Below, one piece after another: positions 13,259 through 25,310 of a stretch of DNA of 64,000 nucleotides; the first letter of the stretch is position 1; each line of letters starts with the position of its first letter. The notes under the pieces are model-generated. The model saw only the letters and a list, made by a program, of their open reading frames with translations, made no database searches and had not been told where the DNA came from. The position numbers and the translations under genes are program-made. The DNA is from Stercorarius parasiticus (Eukaryota > Chordata > Aves > Charadriiformes > Stercorariidae): assembly GCA_013396915.1 (NCBI GenBank), contig VWZL01006771.1, forward strand, positions 1,567,379 through 1,631,378. Reading direction: 5' to 3'.

Positions 13259-13648
13259 ACAGGTTGTATCACATAGAAAGTATCACAGGGAAGTGGCTAG
13301 ATTTAGTAGAGGGTATAGAGTCCTTCATCCCTTCAAGTAAATCTGTACCTGATAGCATTGCTGAAATCCTGAACACAAAAACAAATGCAATATAATAGAA
13401 GCAATAGATGACAGCATCTGGAAAGCAAGCAAAAATGTTCTTAAAAATAATAGAGTATGATGAAAGTTCCTTTGGGAATTTGTAGCGTAGGTATTACTGT
13501 GCTCATACTAGCATAATCCTCACACAGAGTTATTTTGTAAAGATCTCAGAATTTACCATGTACCATTTATTGGTTTTGAACCCCTGTAAGCTAAAGAAAT
13601 TTTGTAGAGCTCGGTTTACTGAAGTGAATGGCAACTAATTTAAACAGA

Positions 13649-13662
13649 ATATATATATATAT
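13649..13662 (+). repeat. (AT)7 dinucleotide repeat
   Basis: Short perfect AT run. Confidence 0.9.
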
Positions 13663-16074
13663 GAGAGATTTCTGTGACAGATGGGTAAAAACAAATGAAC
13701 CTTTAAACCAGTCCAGTTTTACTGGAGGGATGGGGCTCATTTCATCCACCTCAAACCATCTGTATGTTAAATTAGTGGTATATGATCTCCCTGTGGTACA
13801 GAAGCACTTCAGAGTCATATCCACCAAGAGAACTAGCAAAAAAAATCGTTTTCGTGACCTGCCTTCCATCCAGCATTCACACATAAACGTTTTGCACAAG
13901 TCATTTAAATGACCTGTGCATCTTTAGGGCATATAAAAGCTATACATCTTATCTTTTCCCTCAAAGTCTCTAAGCATTCCAGGCTGCCCAGAAAAGGTAT
14001 GAGATTCCTAAGATTTTCACATGAGTTTTGGTCACTAACTTGATTACTTTTACATTTGTTTGTGGGGTTTTTTGGGCTTTTTTTTAAGTGGAAAATTACT
14101 GACAAAACCTTCCAGCCACTCACATTTTATTACTGATACAACTTTTACCTGCCTTTCATCAAGTCTTATTTACCTTGAACTGTAATAAAAATGTTGACCA
14201 AGTTGGGGATGTGTCTGTGATATATCTGTCTTTTAGGTACATTTCAAACTGATTTCTATATAACCATTCAAACATACTTAAAAGTTCCCATCTCTTTTTA
14301 AAGTGTAAAAATATAGGTATGGGCCCGATCCTATGCTGTCTTATTCCTAAAGAAGTCAGAACCGCTCAGAAAAAAAACAACACCTCTCATAAAAAAGCTG
14401 CTGAATTTCTATCTGATGCTCTAGCCTTTTGCTCAAGCCCTGGTATATAAGATAAGTAGCCTTTTCATTAACCTTCCTATTTTCCAGTAAGCTTCCTTAT
14501 GCTCTGGGCCAAGAGGACTCCTGTCTTCTGCCTTGGATATCATCCAAAGCATTAACAATGATTGCTGAAGTTTGCTTAATACCTCAGTAAATAAAACAGT
14601 TTTACTTTCTACTTCATATTGGCTGTCACCCATCTTCTATGTTCCCAGACAACACTGGACCGATATATCAGCAATAATACACTTTGGAAGAGCTGAAACT
14701 GTGAATATCTCTTCAGAAAAACAGTTAATCAGAGTGTCTTTACTCGCATGACAGTCTTAGCACTGTTTTTACTCTGGTGTTTCACTGTGAGCTATTTCGT
14801 GAGTAAAATAAACAATATTAATTCTAATAAATTATTTTGACTGTCTTCTGTTCTCTTACTATACCATATAAATGAACGCACACGCACATTTTTTTCCTAT
14901 TCACAGCAGTGGGTAAGAAAGACAAACTATTTTGGATTCCAAAGGAGAACCACAGGATGATTTGTTCACATTGATGAAATAAAAACCTGAATCTTGAGTG
15001 TCTCTTTTACCATTAGCTATGTGATTTTTCCAGATTGGTCTATCAGGTTCTTTATTTTTACTGTATATGGTTTTTTTACATGTATACACTTCAGGTTCAA
15101 CACAACATGTGCACATTTTAACGGATCAGATATACCAAATGGCTCTTTGTGGTTTAGTTTTTCTCTTTCATTTTAAATTGTTTGTTTTTTTCACAGTTGC
15201 TATGTGATGTTTTTAAATCAATTCATTAAAATGTACATTTTCTCATGCAACTGCTTTATATTTGACTGGACTTATTTGAAGGCTTTTTTCAGCTGAACAG
15301 TATTGTGCTTCCACAGCAAGGAAGTTAGAAACGGTTTCCAGTTTGGAATCACAGACACACCACGTGTGTCAATGTTGATCATTTCAACTCATTTCTAATA
15401 AAGACTGAAAAGAAAAAACATGTAAAGATAAGAGATGGAAAAACACACACATGTGGAAAAAATAAACCTTTTCTACCTGTCCAGCCGTATCTACATTTTC
15501 ATTACTACTGCATCACTGAGAACAGACTTTAAATCATAAATTTGCTTTAATAAGGTGCTCAGCACTTTCTGTCCAAAGATTAATGTAATTTCCCAGTAAT
15601 TTTAGAAAGGGCGGAAACTGTGAAAGTACTATACTCTAGTTGGATGAGGAGAAACAGAGAAGGCTGAAGCAGAGCCAGTAGACTTGATATTTTTAAAATA
15701 CTCACTGAAGACATATTTTTCATTAAAATCCCCAATAAGGATGGGCATCTAACCCTTTTAGGTTCCTAAGAGAACCAGTGCAGTCTTACTATTCTCCTAA
15801 TCCATTTTACAGGTAATAAAGACTGACAAATCCCCTATTACAGAGATTATAAACAGTCAGTCTGCTACATATTTACTATGGAACAGCAACAAAGACACTT
15901 GCTGAGATCATTCAACATCTGCCAACTAGTTAAAACTGAATCACGGGAGACTTTTTTGGGATTTTAGCCAGTCAAGTAAGAATCTAAAATCTATGCATAA
16001 CAGTCTGTCTCATATTGCTTTTGTATTAGGTCTCACACCTCAACAGACTGTATTTTGCATTTTTTTCTATTCTT

Positions 16075-16140
16075 AAAAAAACAAAACAAAACAAAACAAA
16101 AAAAAACCCCAAACAACAAAAAAGCCAAAACCAAACCCAA
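16075..16140 (+). repeat. A-rich low-complexity tract with (AAAAC) units
   Basis: A run of AAAAC repeats followed by irregular A/C-rich sequence. There is no recognisable SINE or LINE upstream whose tail it would be. Confidence 0.85.
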
Positions 16141-17706
16141 CATAAATCTGTATTAAAATCCATCTAATAAAGCTCTTCGTTGAGCAAAACAAGTAGAACA
16201 GATAGTCTGAACTGTTAATTCTGGCTTTCTACATTTTATCACTGTCCCTCACTCCAAGAAGACAGAAAATATTTGAATTAAGAGCATGTTTACTGTAGGA
16301 AGAGGAAAGCAGAGGAAACCACATTGCACATGGATACTTACATTTTACCCAAATCAGAATAATTGACAAGTACATACCGTCTGAACAAAGATATGCAGCA
16401 GAAGGAAAATATAGCCTGTGGTTGACATTTATAACAACACTTTCAGATGGTCAGAAATGCTACGTTCAGTTCTCAGCTAGCAAGGTGTTTCTGGCTACAT
16501 CTGTCATCTCTTACAAATCGCTGATTCAGACTGCCACACATGAAATTATTTCAATATATGTTTGGGGATCATTCAACGTGATAGAACTCCTCCAGCCAGA
16601 CACTGTACATCTATTTGCCTCCTTCATTTGTATCTCTTCCTGTGCTGTTTACACCTGGAAAACTGACATCTAAACCACTATTAGCATTGCAACTAAGCAT
16701 GAGTGTAAATCTGCAATAGTAGCAAAATCTTGATGGAAAGCTAAAAGAGCCGTAGTTACTGGGGAAAAAACCCTGCATATGCTACTTTCATACAATTAAA
16801 TTCACACTCTTTAATATAAAGCAAATCTACTTAAACATCACACTTGGACATCACACTCAAATTGATATGTCCATGCTACCAGATCATCAACAAACTGTGT
16901 GTATCTGCAGAAGATGCAATTTGTTCTGTAAGGGCCACCTCAAATAATCCATTATTGGGTTTCTGACTTTATCATATAAACGTTTGGAAAAAGGAAAAAA
17001 ATAAAAGCCCAAAACCTTAGACATTTACTATTCCAGCCTGTATAATCACTAGATACAGATTTTTCAGCTAAGTATATAAAAAAACTCATTCAGCTTTTTT
17101 CTTGCTGTCCTAGAGTTCAGACAGTGGAGCTCAATGTCTCCTTTAATCTTCTCTTTCTTCATCCTGTTCTGCAGGTAGGTTCCACCTCATTATATAAACT
17201 CAACAATAGCCTGTGAAAAACTGTATTTGACAGCTCATTCCAATCTATGCCTCTAGGACTGCGTAAAACAGCAGTTCTCAAACTTTTTGGAAATGTAACC
17301 CTACTTTGGTTGTCTGTCTTGTGTATGAGATCTTCCCTTCCTGACAGCTACTTAGGTTTAATCTAATATGCAGCACAGGCCAGGAGCGCCAGATTTCGTA
17401 ATTGTTGGCAGGGGCTAGAATCCTCCAGGGCTGAAGAATGAGAAGAGACTGTAATTACTGGCTATAGGTGTTTCCATTTTGCAGGGAATTGTTAACTGTC
17501 AGCAATTAAAAATAGTTACTACTACTGTGACAAATGGAAATATTTGCCTCTAGTAGCGATAGCTGCTTGGAATTCTTCCTCCTGGACAAAATGAACTGTT
17601 ACTGTCTTATCTGAGTAGTATTCCTAGGCCATACTCATCCTAGTGCTCTATGGCAGAAAGATTGTCTGTATGAAAAGCCTGGATTTCTCAGTCAATTTTA
17701 AAGTGG

Positions 17707-17723
17707 AAAAAAAAAAAAAAAAA
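17707..17723 (+). repeat. Poly(A) run, 17 bases
   Basis: Perfect A run followed by CAAACCACC. I looked for a retrogene upstream and saw none. Confidence 0.9.
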
Positions 17724-19676
17724 CAAACCACCCCAAAATAAACTTGTTTTTAAATACTAGATCTAGTGATTTGTTTCACTGAAGATTAATTCACCAAAGA
17801 TATAATTTCCAAGCAACCTCAGCTTCATAAATCCAACTCTAATTCAGTAATTTGAGCTGAATTTTGCTAATAGTTCTGATGGAGAAAGCACAATGTTGTT
17901 GGTGCTTTCTGCTATGCTGCACCTTAGCAGTTAGGTCTATCAAAGACAATGTGAGGAATTTGAGCAAAAAGGCCCTCACTGAGACAAAAGACCTGCACCC
18001 CAGTTTCCATGGATAACCCAAACCACCAACTGTTCCTATGACCTGGTTAATACCTAATTAATTTTATACAGACTGGGACAGCTTCAACAGGACCAACTCA
18101 CCTCTGAGTATCTTGAGAGCTCAGAATATAATGGACCAGCTGAGTAGCCTGGTGAGAGAGGCAGAAGGCACCATCTCTACCATTTTGGAAATTATGCCTA
18201 AATATCCCCTTGGTAATCCAGCTCTTCATCTCCACTTTTCTTTTGTTCATATGAAATGTTTGCATTTGTTCCTAAAAATTAATCTAACAAAGCATCTTTA
18301 AAAATCAAAAAATTTAATTTAAAGTTGACATAAATTTGTCACAATTCAGTCACCAATAATTTACATCGTTCTAGCCACACTGCCTTTTATTATGATTCAG
18401 TTAAAGCAGTTTTATATCTCAGATGTACGTAGAGGATTATAGTCTAACAATGTCCTGCCTTTAAATCTTAGTTTTGCATCTCCATAAGGTGATATAACCT
18501 TGAATGATGTTAAGTTACTCAAATTCTTAATTACTAGAACCAGAAACCTCTCCCCTAGAAATGATTGGACCCCCTGTCAAAAACATGGGCTTTCCATCAC
18601 AGATAGATACATCACCAAGGTAGTTCTATTCTGGATATAGGTAAGCACTTCTTGTAAGAAATCGGATTTCATTCACTAGTGTTGACTAGATAGGGAAAGT
18701 TTTCAAATGTCCATAATTACATAGATAGAAGCATACACGTATGCTCCATAATTTAGGTTTTACATAACTCAGATTTAAAAAACATACTCATTTTCTCTGT
18801 TTTACCACACTAATCTGCCATACATCGTTTCTAGCCTTCATTTGTTGAATTGTGACAGTACTCTATGTCAGAAAAAATTTCAGTAAAACTACCCCATGAT
18901 TCTGAGGGGAAATCTCCCAACTGTTGAATCATCTCACTCCTAGCAAGACAATTCTCTCAGTATTTCAGTAATTTCTCAGATCTAGAATCAACACAGAGTT
19001 GCCGGTGAAGCTGGCTTCATAATTCTGTATTGCACAAAGGACTCTGAGATGTGTAACACACTAAGATGTGTCCATCAGGTCTCTAAAACATAAGACCTTC
19101 TAAAAGGCATGCAATCATTTCTAAACATTGGCATTTCTTACATTGCTAGTAAAATCTAATAAAAGAAATATTTAAAAAGGAAAGAAGCAGTCTTACTGGC
19201 TGATATTAAAAAATCCTTCCCAGAAAACAAGAAGCAAGTTGTCTGACCCAGAGTAACAGAGGTAGGTCAGTATTTGGATGACAGTTACAAAGTGGGTCAT
19301 CACCAACAGCTACACTATATGTCACCAGGCGTATAATAGCATTCTCTGTGGCTTCAGTCATGCCCTTATAGATATCAGCTAGCAGTCTTCTTTAGTGATC
19401 ATCGAATATACTCTTTCTTTGCTGCTTTCACTGTCCAAACATTTTCTGGCTCACTTTCAACATTTCTTGTCATTTAGCAAAACAGCTGTGATACTTATGC
19501 ACCATTATCTCAAAGAAGCTGAAGCTCGCCGTACATTAAGGCTCTCAGTCTATAAGGACGTGCCTTTCTTTAGGACAAAGTGTTAGAACAGCACACTGTT
19601 TTGAAGTACCCTCTAACAATCACAGCTCTCTCTTAATAATTTTGAAAGGACAGAAATATTTCAGTAGCTTCGTTAC

Positions 19677-19723
19677 TTCAACAGCTAGAAAAAATTTTTA
19701 ACATTTCAATAGCTAGAAAAAAT
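19677..19723 (+). repeat. 28-bp period local duplication
   Basis: TTCAACAGCTAGAAAAAAT (19677-19695) recurs as TTCAATAGCTAGAAAAAAT (19705-19723), with one mismatch. Confidence 0.7.
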
Positions 19724-21131
19724 ATGTGCAGGAATATGGAATAAAAGAAACCTCTGCTGCTTCAAAAATAGCTGTTCTTGTCTTACTTTTTCAGATACCT
19801 GCTGTATCTTTTGCCATGAGAAAATCATACTATTATTTTTTCACTGTGAAAGCCAGTGATTTATCTCCTTATTGACATTTTCAGTTACACAAATTCCTTC
19901 ATTGTAAAATGGAAGCAAAATATGGTGAAATTATTTTATATTGCCAGTTTTATTATGAAAACCACAATTGCTCCTGCTGTCAACAAGAAAAGTTTAGTGC
20001 TACTGAAAAGCATTTAATCTATCTTGCAAAACATGACATGAGCTGCATGTAAATGAGACCACACCTCCTAACGACTCATGTCCCATTTGCCTTGACAGCA
20101 CAGATATTTTCAAGGAAAATGTCTTTAAAAACACACTTTTTTTTCTAGGTATACTTTTGTTGTCACATATATGATTCTAACTCAAACAAACAAAGGGCAG
20201 GTGGGATCCTATCATGTTTCTATGGTCACGGCTGGTTTTTTTACTATTACTGTACTGTCTGACAGTTATTTTTCCTGTCATTTGTACAAAACTTAAAGAC
20301 AACAGGGGACGAGCCATTAGGAGCCATTTCTAAAAATAAGAAAATTCTACTGTCTAAATATAGAAAATAGTCGAGGGGTAAGTAGTGTCTGAATAAACTT
20401 TCTGTTCATTTTTGAATGATGACTGTATTTCAGCCTTTGCTTGTTCCCTAAAAATCTCTGCAGCAGATGCAAAATGCTAAAAGACAGAACTCAAATACAT
20501 TTCTCTCTGTCCTATATGTGGAACACCTGCTGGCTTCCTTTTCTTTGATGTAGATTTTGGCAATAAATAAGAAGACTAAAGAGTCTATATGAGCCAGTGA
20601 TACACTGCCCACTGGGGCATGATCCTGTACTGACCTGAAGTCACAGGACTCATTCTATTTCTTCACTGAGAAATACACCAGAAAAAGCTGCAGAAGGCGG
20701 CATAGAAAGCTGCACTGCAGCAAAATGCCAGGCCAAAAAGAATAATGATTCCTTTTCCATCAAAAGAATAAAAATTCATTCAGTGCTTTGAGGTCCAAAG
20801 CTCTTATTGCTATATTTTAAATTCAGATTAGTCAGATTTTTCTATGCATAACTTCATTCCCAGTTACCATAAAATCGGCCAGCCATATTTGGATTATCTG
20901 ACTGCAAACACTGCAGAGGAAACTAAACAGGCAAGTGCAGAAGAATCCAGTGGTGGCTCTAATGCTTTCTAACACTGGTGGTGAATCACAACAGAGAACC
21001 CTGAAGAAGATTTCAGCATGCATGTCTCTGTAATGCAGTGAGTATTTAAGAAAACAGTGAGTTGCTGTGAGAACTACTGAATCAGTACCTGAATGCATGA
21101 GAGCCCGGGACTGGATTTCAGTATTAATAAC

Positions 21132-21150
21132 GTATATGTATATATATACA
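21132..21150. repeat. TA-rich palindromic tract
   Basis: GTATATGTATATATATACA; the inner part is self-complementary. Confidence 0.85.
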
Positions 21151-22132
21151 CAAACATGTACATGGAAAATTATTACATGTTGAGAATTTCACTTGTAGCG
21201 ACTTACACTGAGCACTAGGGGTGACATCTAAGAGTGCGCTACATGGTAATGCTCATTCTTTCCGTCTTTCAACATAAAACAACTAGATGCTCTCATCCTA
21301 GTACTATCTTGATAATAAATAACTCACTGTTTTGTTGAAACTCCACTTGAAATGCTGCTACATTACTGAGACAGAACAACAATGAAAGACTTTAGTAAAG
21401 TTTATATAGTTCTGGAGGAGATTAAAATCACTGTCCTCAAGAGTAAAGCTGTCCTTGAAAGAATCCACTCTTCTCCAAGACTTGTCCAGATGAAAAGCAA
21501 GAACTAGGAAGAAGTCTAATGACAATTTAAGAATTTCTCTGGCTTACTACTTCAGGATTTGATCTTGTTCCTATTGACATGAGTGTTTTAGGAGCAAGTC
21601 CTCAAACATCAATTTAAAAAGAGTACAAAGGGGGAAAAAGAAGGAAAACTATTTTCTGTTTAGCACTCATAGAATGAGGACGTCCATCCTTTTCTTCTGC
21701 AATTTGTATGGAAATAGTAAATAACATTAGATATCCTAAATTATATGACTACAAGTAATCAATGTAAAAATGCTGAATACAAAATAGTCATCCATACCAA
21801 CTTCCTACAGGTCAACTCATTACAAAATACATTAAAAGAAAACAACACTTTGCAATCAAATAGATTTTAACTGAAGCTGATAAGCATTTTTGTCTTTGTA
21901 TGCTGGTAAAATTGGCCAGATATTTTCTTAGACTCCATTATTTAGAATAAGTAAAAATTGCTTTGTTTTAGTCATTAAACCACCATAAAATTATTTTACT
22001 GAGGAATTAATAGGTACCACCATTCGCATTGCATGAACAGTACAGGAACAGTGAAGAAGCAAAAATCTATACAGAATATATTTCACAGTAACGTAATGCA
22101 CTCTAATGTATGAGATAAACACAAGTGTGATT

Positions 22133-22345
22133 GATAGATTTCAAGGTCAAAAAGACCATGAAATTCTACATTAAAAACATCACAGAATGTCATCAAGTAT
22201 CATCAGGTGGGCGCTGCAATCAGTCCACAATTTCTGTTTGAGTAAAAGCATTGCATTATATGCTCCATTCGAATCGGTTTGATGGCCTAATATTCCAGTG
22301 ATTAAAAACTACTCATCTCTTAGCATTAATTTATTCAGCTTCAGG
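22133..22345 (-). mobile_element. Ancient CR1-type LINE fragment
   Basis: Phrases such as TAGATTTCAAGGTCAAAAAG, TCTGTTTGAGTAAAAGCAT, CCAGTGATTAAAAAC and TTTATTCAGCTTCAGGTTT line up in order with the 3' end of old CR1 copies known from turtles, crocodilians and birds. Divergence is high, so this is a deep fossil. It may extend weakly to about 22,510. The assignment rests on remembered consensus wording. Confidence 0.5.
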
Positions 22346-24597
22346 TTTCATTTACCACCACTAATTATGGCTTTTTTCTTGACAAATTTAGCAATTTCCT
22401 TCTTTTACCAGAACTCCAAAACTCTCCAAATTCTCCTCAATCCAAACCTCCATGTTTCAAAATCCACTTTTGCAGAGCTATAGAGAGGACTTTTATTGCA
22501 TTGGATCTTATAAATACATTTTGGGTCATAATCAATAGTAAGTATAATTTTAGCAAAAATACCAGTAATATTAACAGCAAGTAGTTTACTACAGATGAGA
22601 GAAAAGGCAAAATACAAACAGAAAGAAAAATTATTTTTGTTTTAATTTATCTAAGCCACCAAAACTCCCCCAAATTGATTCATTGAGACATAAGTATTCC
22701 CCAGATCTCTCACTCATCTTGCATAAAACGTTATATTAAGCAAAGATAAAGTAAGTTATTTTCAAATGTCAATAAAATTATTGCCATCTTCAAACGTGAG
22801 TTCCATCCTACTTTAGGAAGAACTTTTTATCATTACGTGCCTTTGGATTGCCATCATGTCCAACGGTTTTCCAGTGCTTGTGAAGTGACATGACTAATAT
22901 GTAACTTTTGGAAATAGTTTCTCTCTTTATTTGTGAACTTCTCCTGGTCTTGCTCATTCAATTCCAGTGGTATTTGTTTTGGAGAAGGGTTGCTTATTTG
23001 TCTTTTACAAATTATGAGCATATGTACTGTGTATTACTGGACAGAATACAAAAGAATTCAATCTACATAATGAGTATATGTGAGACAGCTCTCAGACAGT
23101 TCTCGCTCTTGCTTCAGGTTTTTTGTATAAGCCTCAAACTACCCAAAATCTCCTCTCCACTGTGCAGACAAGATTTATCTTTGAGAAGGAGAGATTTTGT
23201 CAGCAGTCCTCATCCTACATCTCTGGTGGAGCCATTAGATATCTTGGACTATTAGAGGATCAGGAATCTGGCTAGTGAGTCTTTTGTAAACAAGGATATA
23301 GGCTTTGAGCTTGATCTCTAGGAGACCAGTGTTCAGAGCAGAAAACAACTAAAATGTACTTACCTCTGACTGTGCTGCTGAACACATACAGTGCTATGTT
23401 CTATATTACCCACTCTTCATTAATAAACAATAACTTTAAACCACTGTGTGTTACCCCACGGAAATCCAGATGAGAGGCAGCGAAAGTGTATAAAATCCAG
23501 GTCTGGTCATCATCTACCAGCATGAGACATATTACTTTAGCCAGCTGGACATGGTAAACATGAATCCTTAGAGACAGTACTGTATGAAATCATCAGGGAC
23601 CTCACAACCATTCTTGAACTTCAAACAGATTTAATTATTTGTTATTTTTCACCTTCAACAAAAGGAACAGCAATCTTTTGCTGAAACTCCTAAATGCACT
23701 TTCAATTTATGGGCTCTATCTGTGGTACAAATTAGAATTTCATGTAACTGTGAGCATATCTTCCAAATAAATTCAATAAGTGCACCTAAGAGCACTGCAA
23801 AATGGCACATGAGAAACAGATAAGAAGGGCATCGGTACAATTCATTGTTTTCCTAAACCGTTTGAATATTTTCCTTTTTCATTGCTGTATTCTGGAGGTT
23901 GACCAACCACATGTGAAATATTATTTTTATTCAATTTATCAAGAAAGCAGTTGATTTCTTCCTGCCTTTAGCAAACCTGAATCATTACAAATTCCTCATT
24001 TGACACAAAAGTGGTCTACTTAAAACCAAGTGTTCCCTCCAGAATAATGTAGTTCCTCTGCTGTACTGTATTTTTTTTACAAAATGTACCACTATAAGCA
24101 TATCTTATGTGGCAAGATCTTATTTGGAAAATAAAACCAATACATCAATTAATGCAAGGATTGTTCCTGCAGCTGACAATACTATTTCACATGTTTCTCT
24201 TATGTAATGAATAGGGACACTAAATTTAACAGTTAGTGATACGATATAATCTCCTATCTACATATTTTAAGAAAAAGCTTAGGATCATTAAGTCCAAAAA
24301 GAAGCACTCTTCCTCATTAACTATTCAATATGGCTACAGAATAAAAAGAAAATCACCTTGCAGAAACTTGTTTTCCATAAATAAAAGGCTTTGTATAAAG
24401 AAATTAAGCTCTGCAGAAATCTTGATTGCAGCAAAATATGTTAATGGGTACTACTAAAAAATATAGTGCAAGGTCAAGGAAACTGTAAACCTAATGCTTT
24501 TACATCACCATGTTCATTCAAGAATTTTTAAAATTAGTATAAATACCTCATTTACATTGCACCAAGACCAGGGTTGTCACCACAGTTCTCTACTTGG
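22346..24597. other. AT-rich unique sequence, no gene seen
   Basis: A 115-codon plus-strand frame at 22908-23255 has no domain, no flanking splice logic and a length expected by chance. Confidence 0.5.
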
Positions 24598-24712
24598 TAT
24601 GTAGGCATTATCCACATTTTCCCCTCATAAAAAATAGAGAAATGTCATGACTTGCCTAATGTCACATAGCAGGAAACAGAAATAAAATCCTGTTCTATGA
24701 CCACTTGACATT
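24598..24712 (+). mobile_element. MIR-like SINE fossil
   Basis: The order GCATTATCCACATTTT, ATAGAGAAATGTCATGAC, TTGCCTAATGTCACATAGCA follows the MIR core and 3' arm (…ATTATCCCCATTTT… GACTTGCCCAAGGTCACA…). It is diverged but collinear. MIR is pan-amniote and old, and rare in birds. Confidence 0.6.
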
Positions 24713-25310
24713 CAAAGCCCTTCATAATCTGCTTCCTAATATTCCTCTCCTCTCCTGTCACCCCCTCCTTTTTCAACACTCAAACAACTTGAGTCCTCCA
24801 ACTTCTTGCATTCTTGCTCACTGTTTGCTTTCATGCTGCCAATACATTTGGAGTCCCCTTTCTGAACCAAGATACAGCTTTTCCTTTATTTATTAATGCT
24901 CAGCTTAAAACACAGTCCTTCATGACTGTCATGGACCACCAGAGGAGATGTCCCTGTGTGTAACTAATTGTCGGTGCTTACCCGTACCTACAGACAGCTT
25001 TTCAGCCCCTCTGGCCTAGTGCAGTTAGGTTGCCAGCACACAATAACTACATATTTCTCTTACTCCAATGAGCTAAACATTTCTTTCTTCTTACTACAGA
25101 AAAGCATTCACTGACAAAATAAGTTAATGTAAAGAGCATATTGTTAACTATCTTTATATTACTATTCATTTATGCAACTTCTAAACCTTGTTATTTATAA
25201 TATTGTCTACCTAATTCATCAACCCCTTCAGGCTGGAAGTGCATCTTTTCAAAGGTCTTTAAAATTCCCAAAACACTTGGTGGCAACATAAAATATATAA
25301 GCACTATACA
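24709..25310 (+). mobile_element. L2 LINE 3'-end fossil
   Basis: ATTCAAAGCCCTTCATAATC, then TTGCATTCTTGCTCACTG, AATGCTCAGCTTAAAACACA, TACCTAATTCATCAACCCC and TTCAGGCTGGAAGTGCAT, ending near CATAAAATATATAAGCAC, run in the same order as the L2 3' region. The first part translates as FKALHNLLPN, like the C-terminal end of an L2/CR1-clade reverse transcriptase polyprotein (Phe-Lys-x-Leu-His-Asn-Leu). It is heavily decayed, and 24,930-25,130 may hold an insertion or be too diverged to follow. Confidence 0.5.

Larger units (their letters stand above)
13262..22132. other. AT-rich unique sequence, no gene seen
   Basis: Only simple repeats and small duplications. Phrases at 14,325-14,370 and 20,612-20,655 (GATCCTGTACTGACCTGAAG) resemble fragments of very old sauropsid repeats. 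No exon with both splice sites and a sustained frame was found. Confidence 0.5.

Noticed and set aside
17707..17723. Poly(A) run as a possible retrogene tail
   Set aside because: No mRNA-like or SINE-like sequence precedes it and no flanking duplication was seen.
22908..23255. 115-codon plus-strand frame
   Set aside because: Length is within chance for this much AT-rich DNA, with no domain or splice context.
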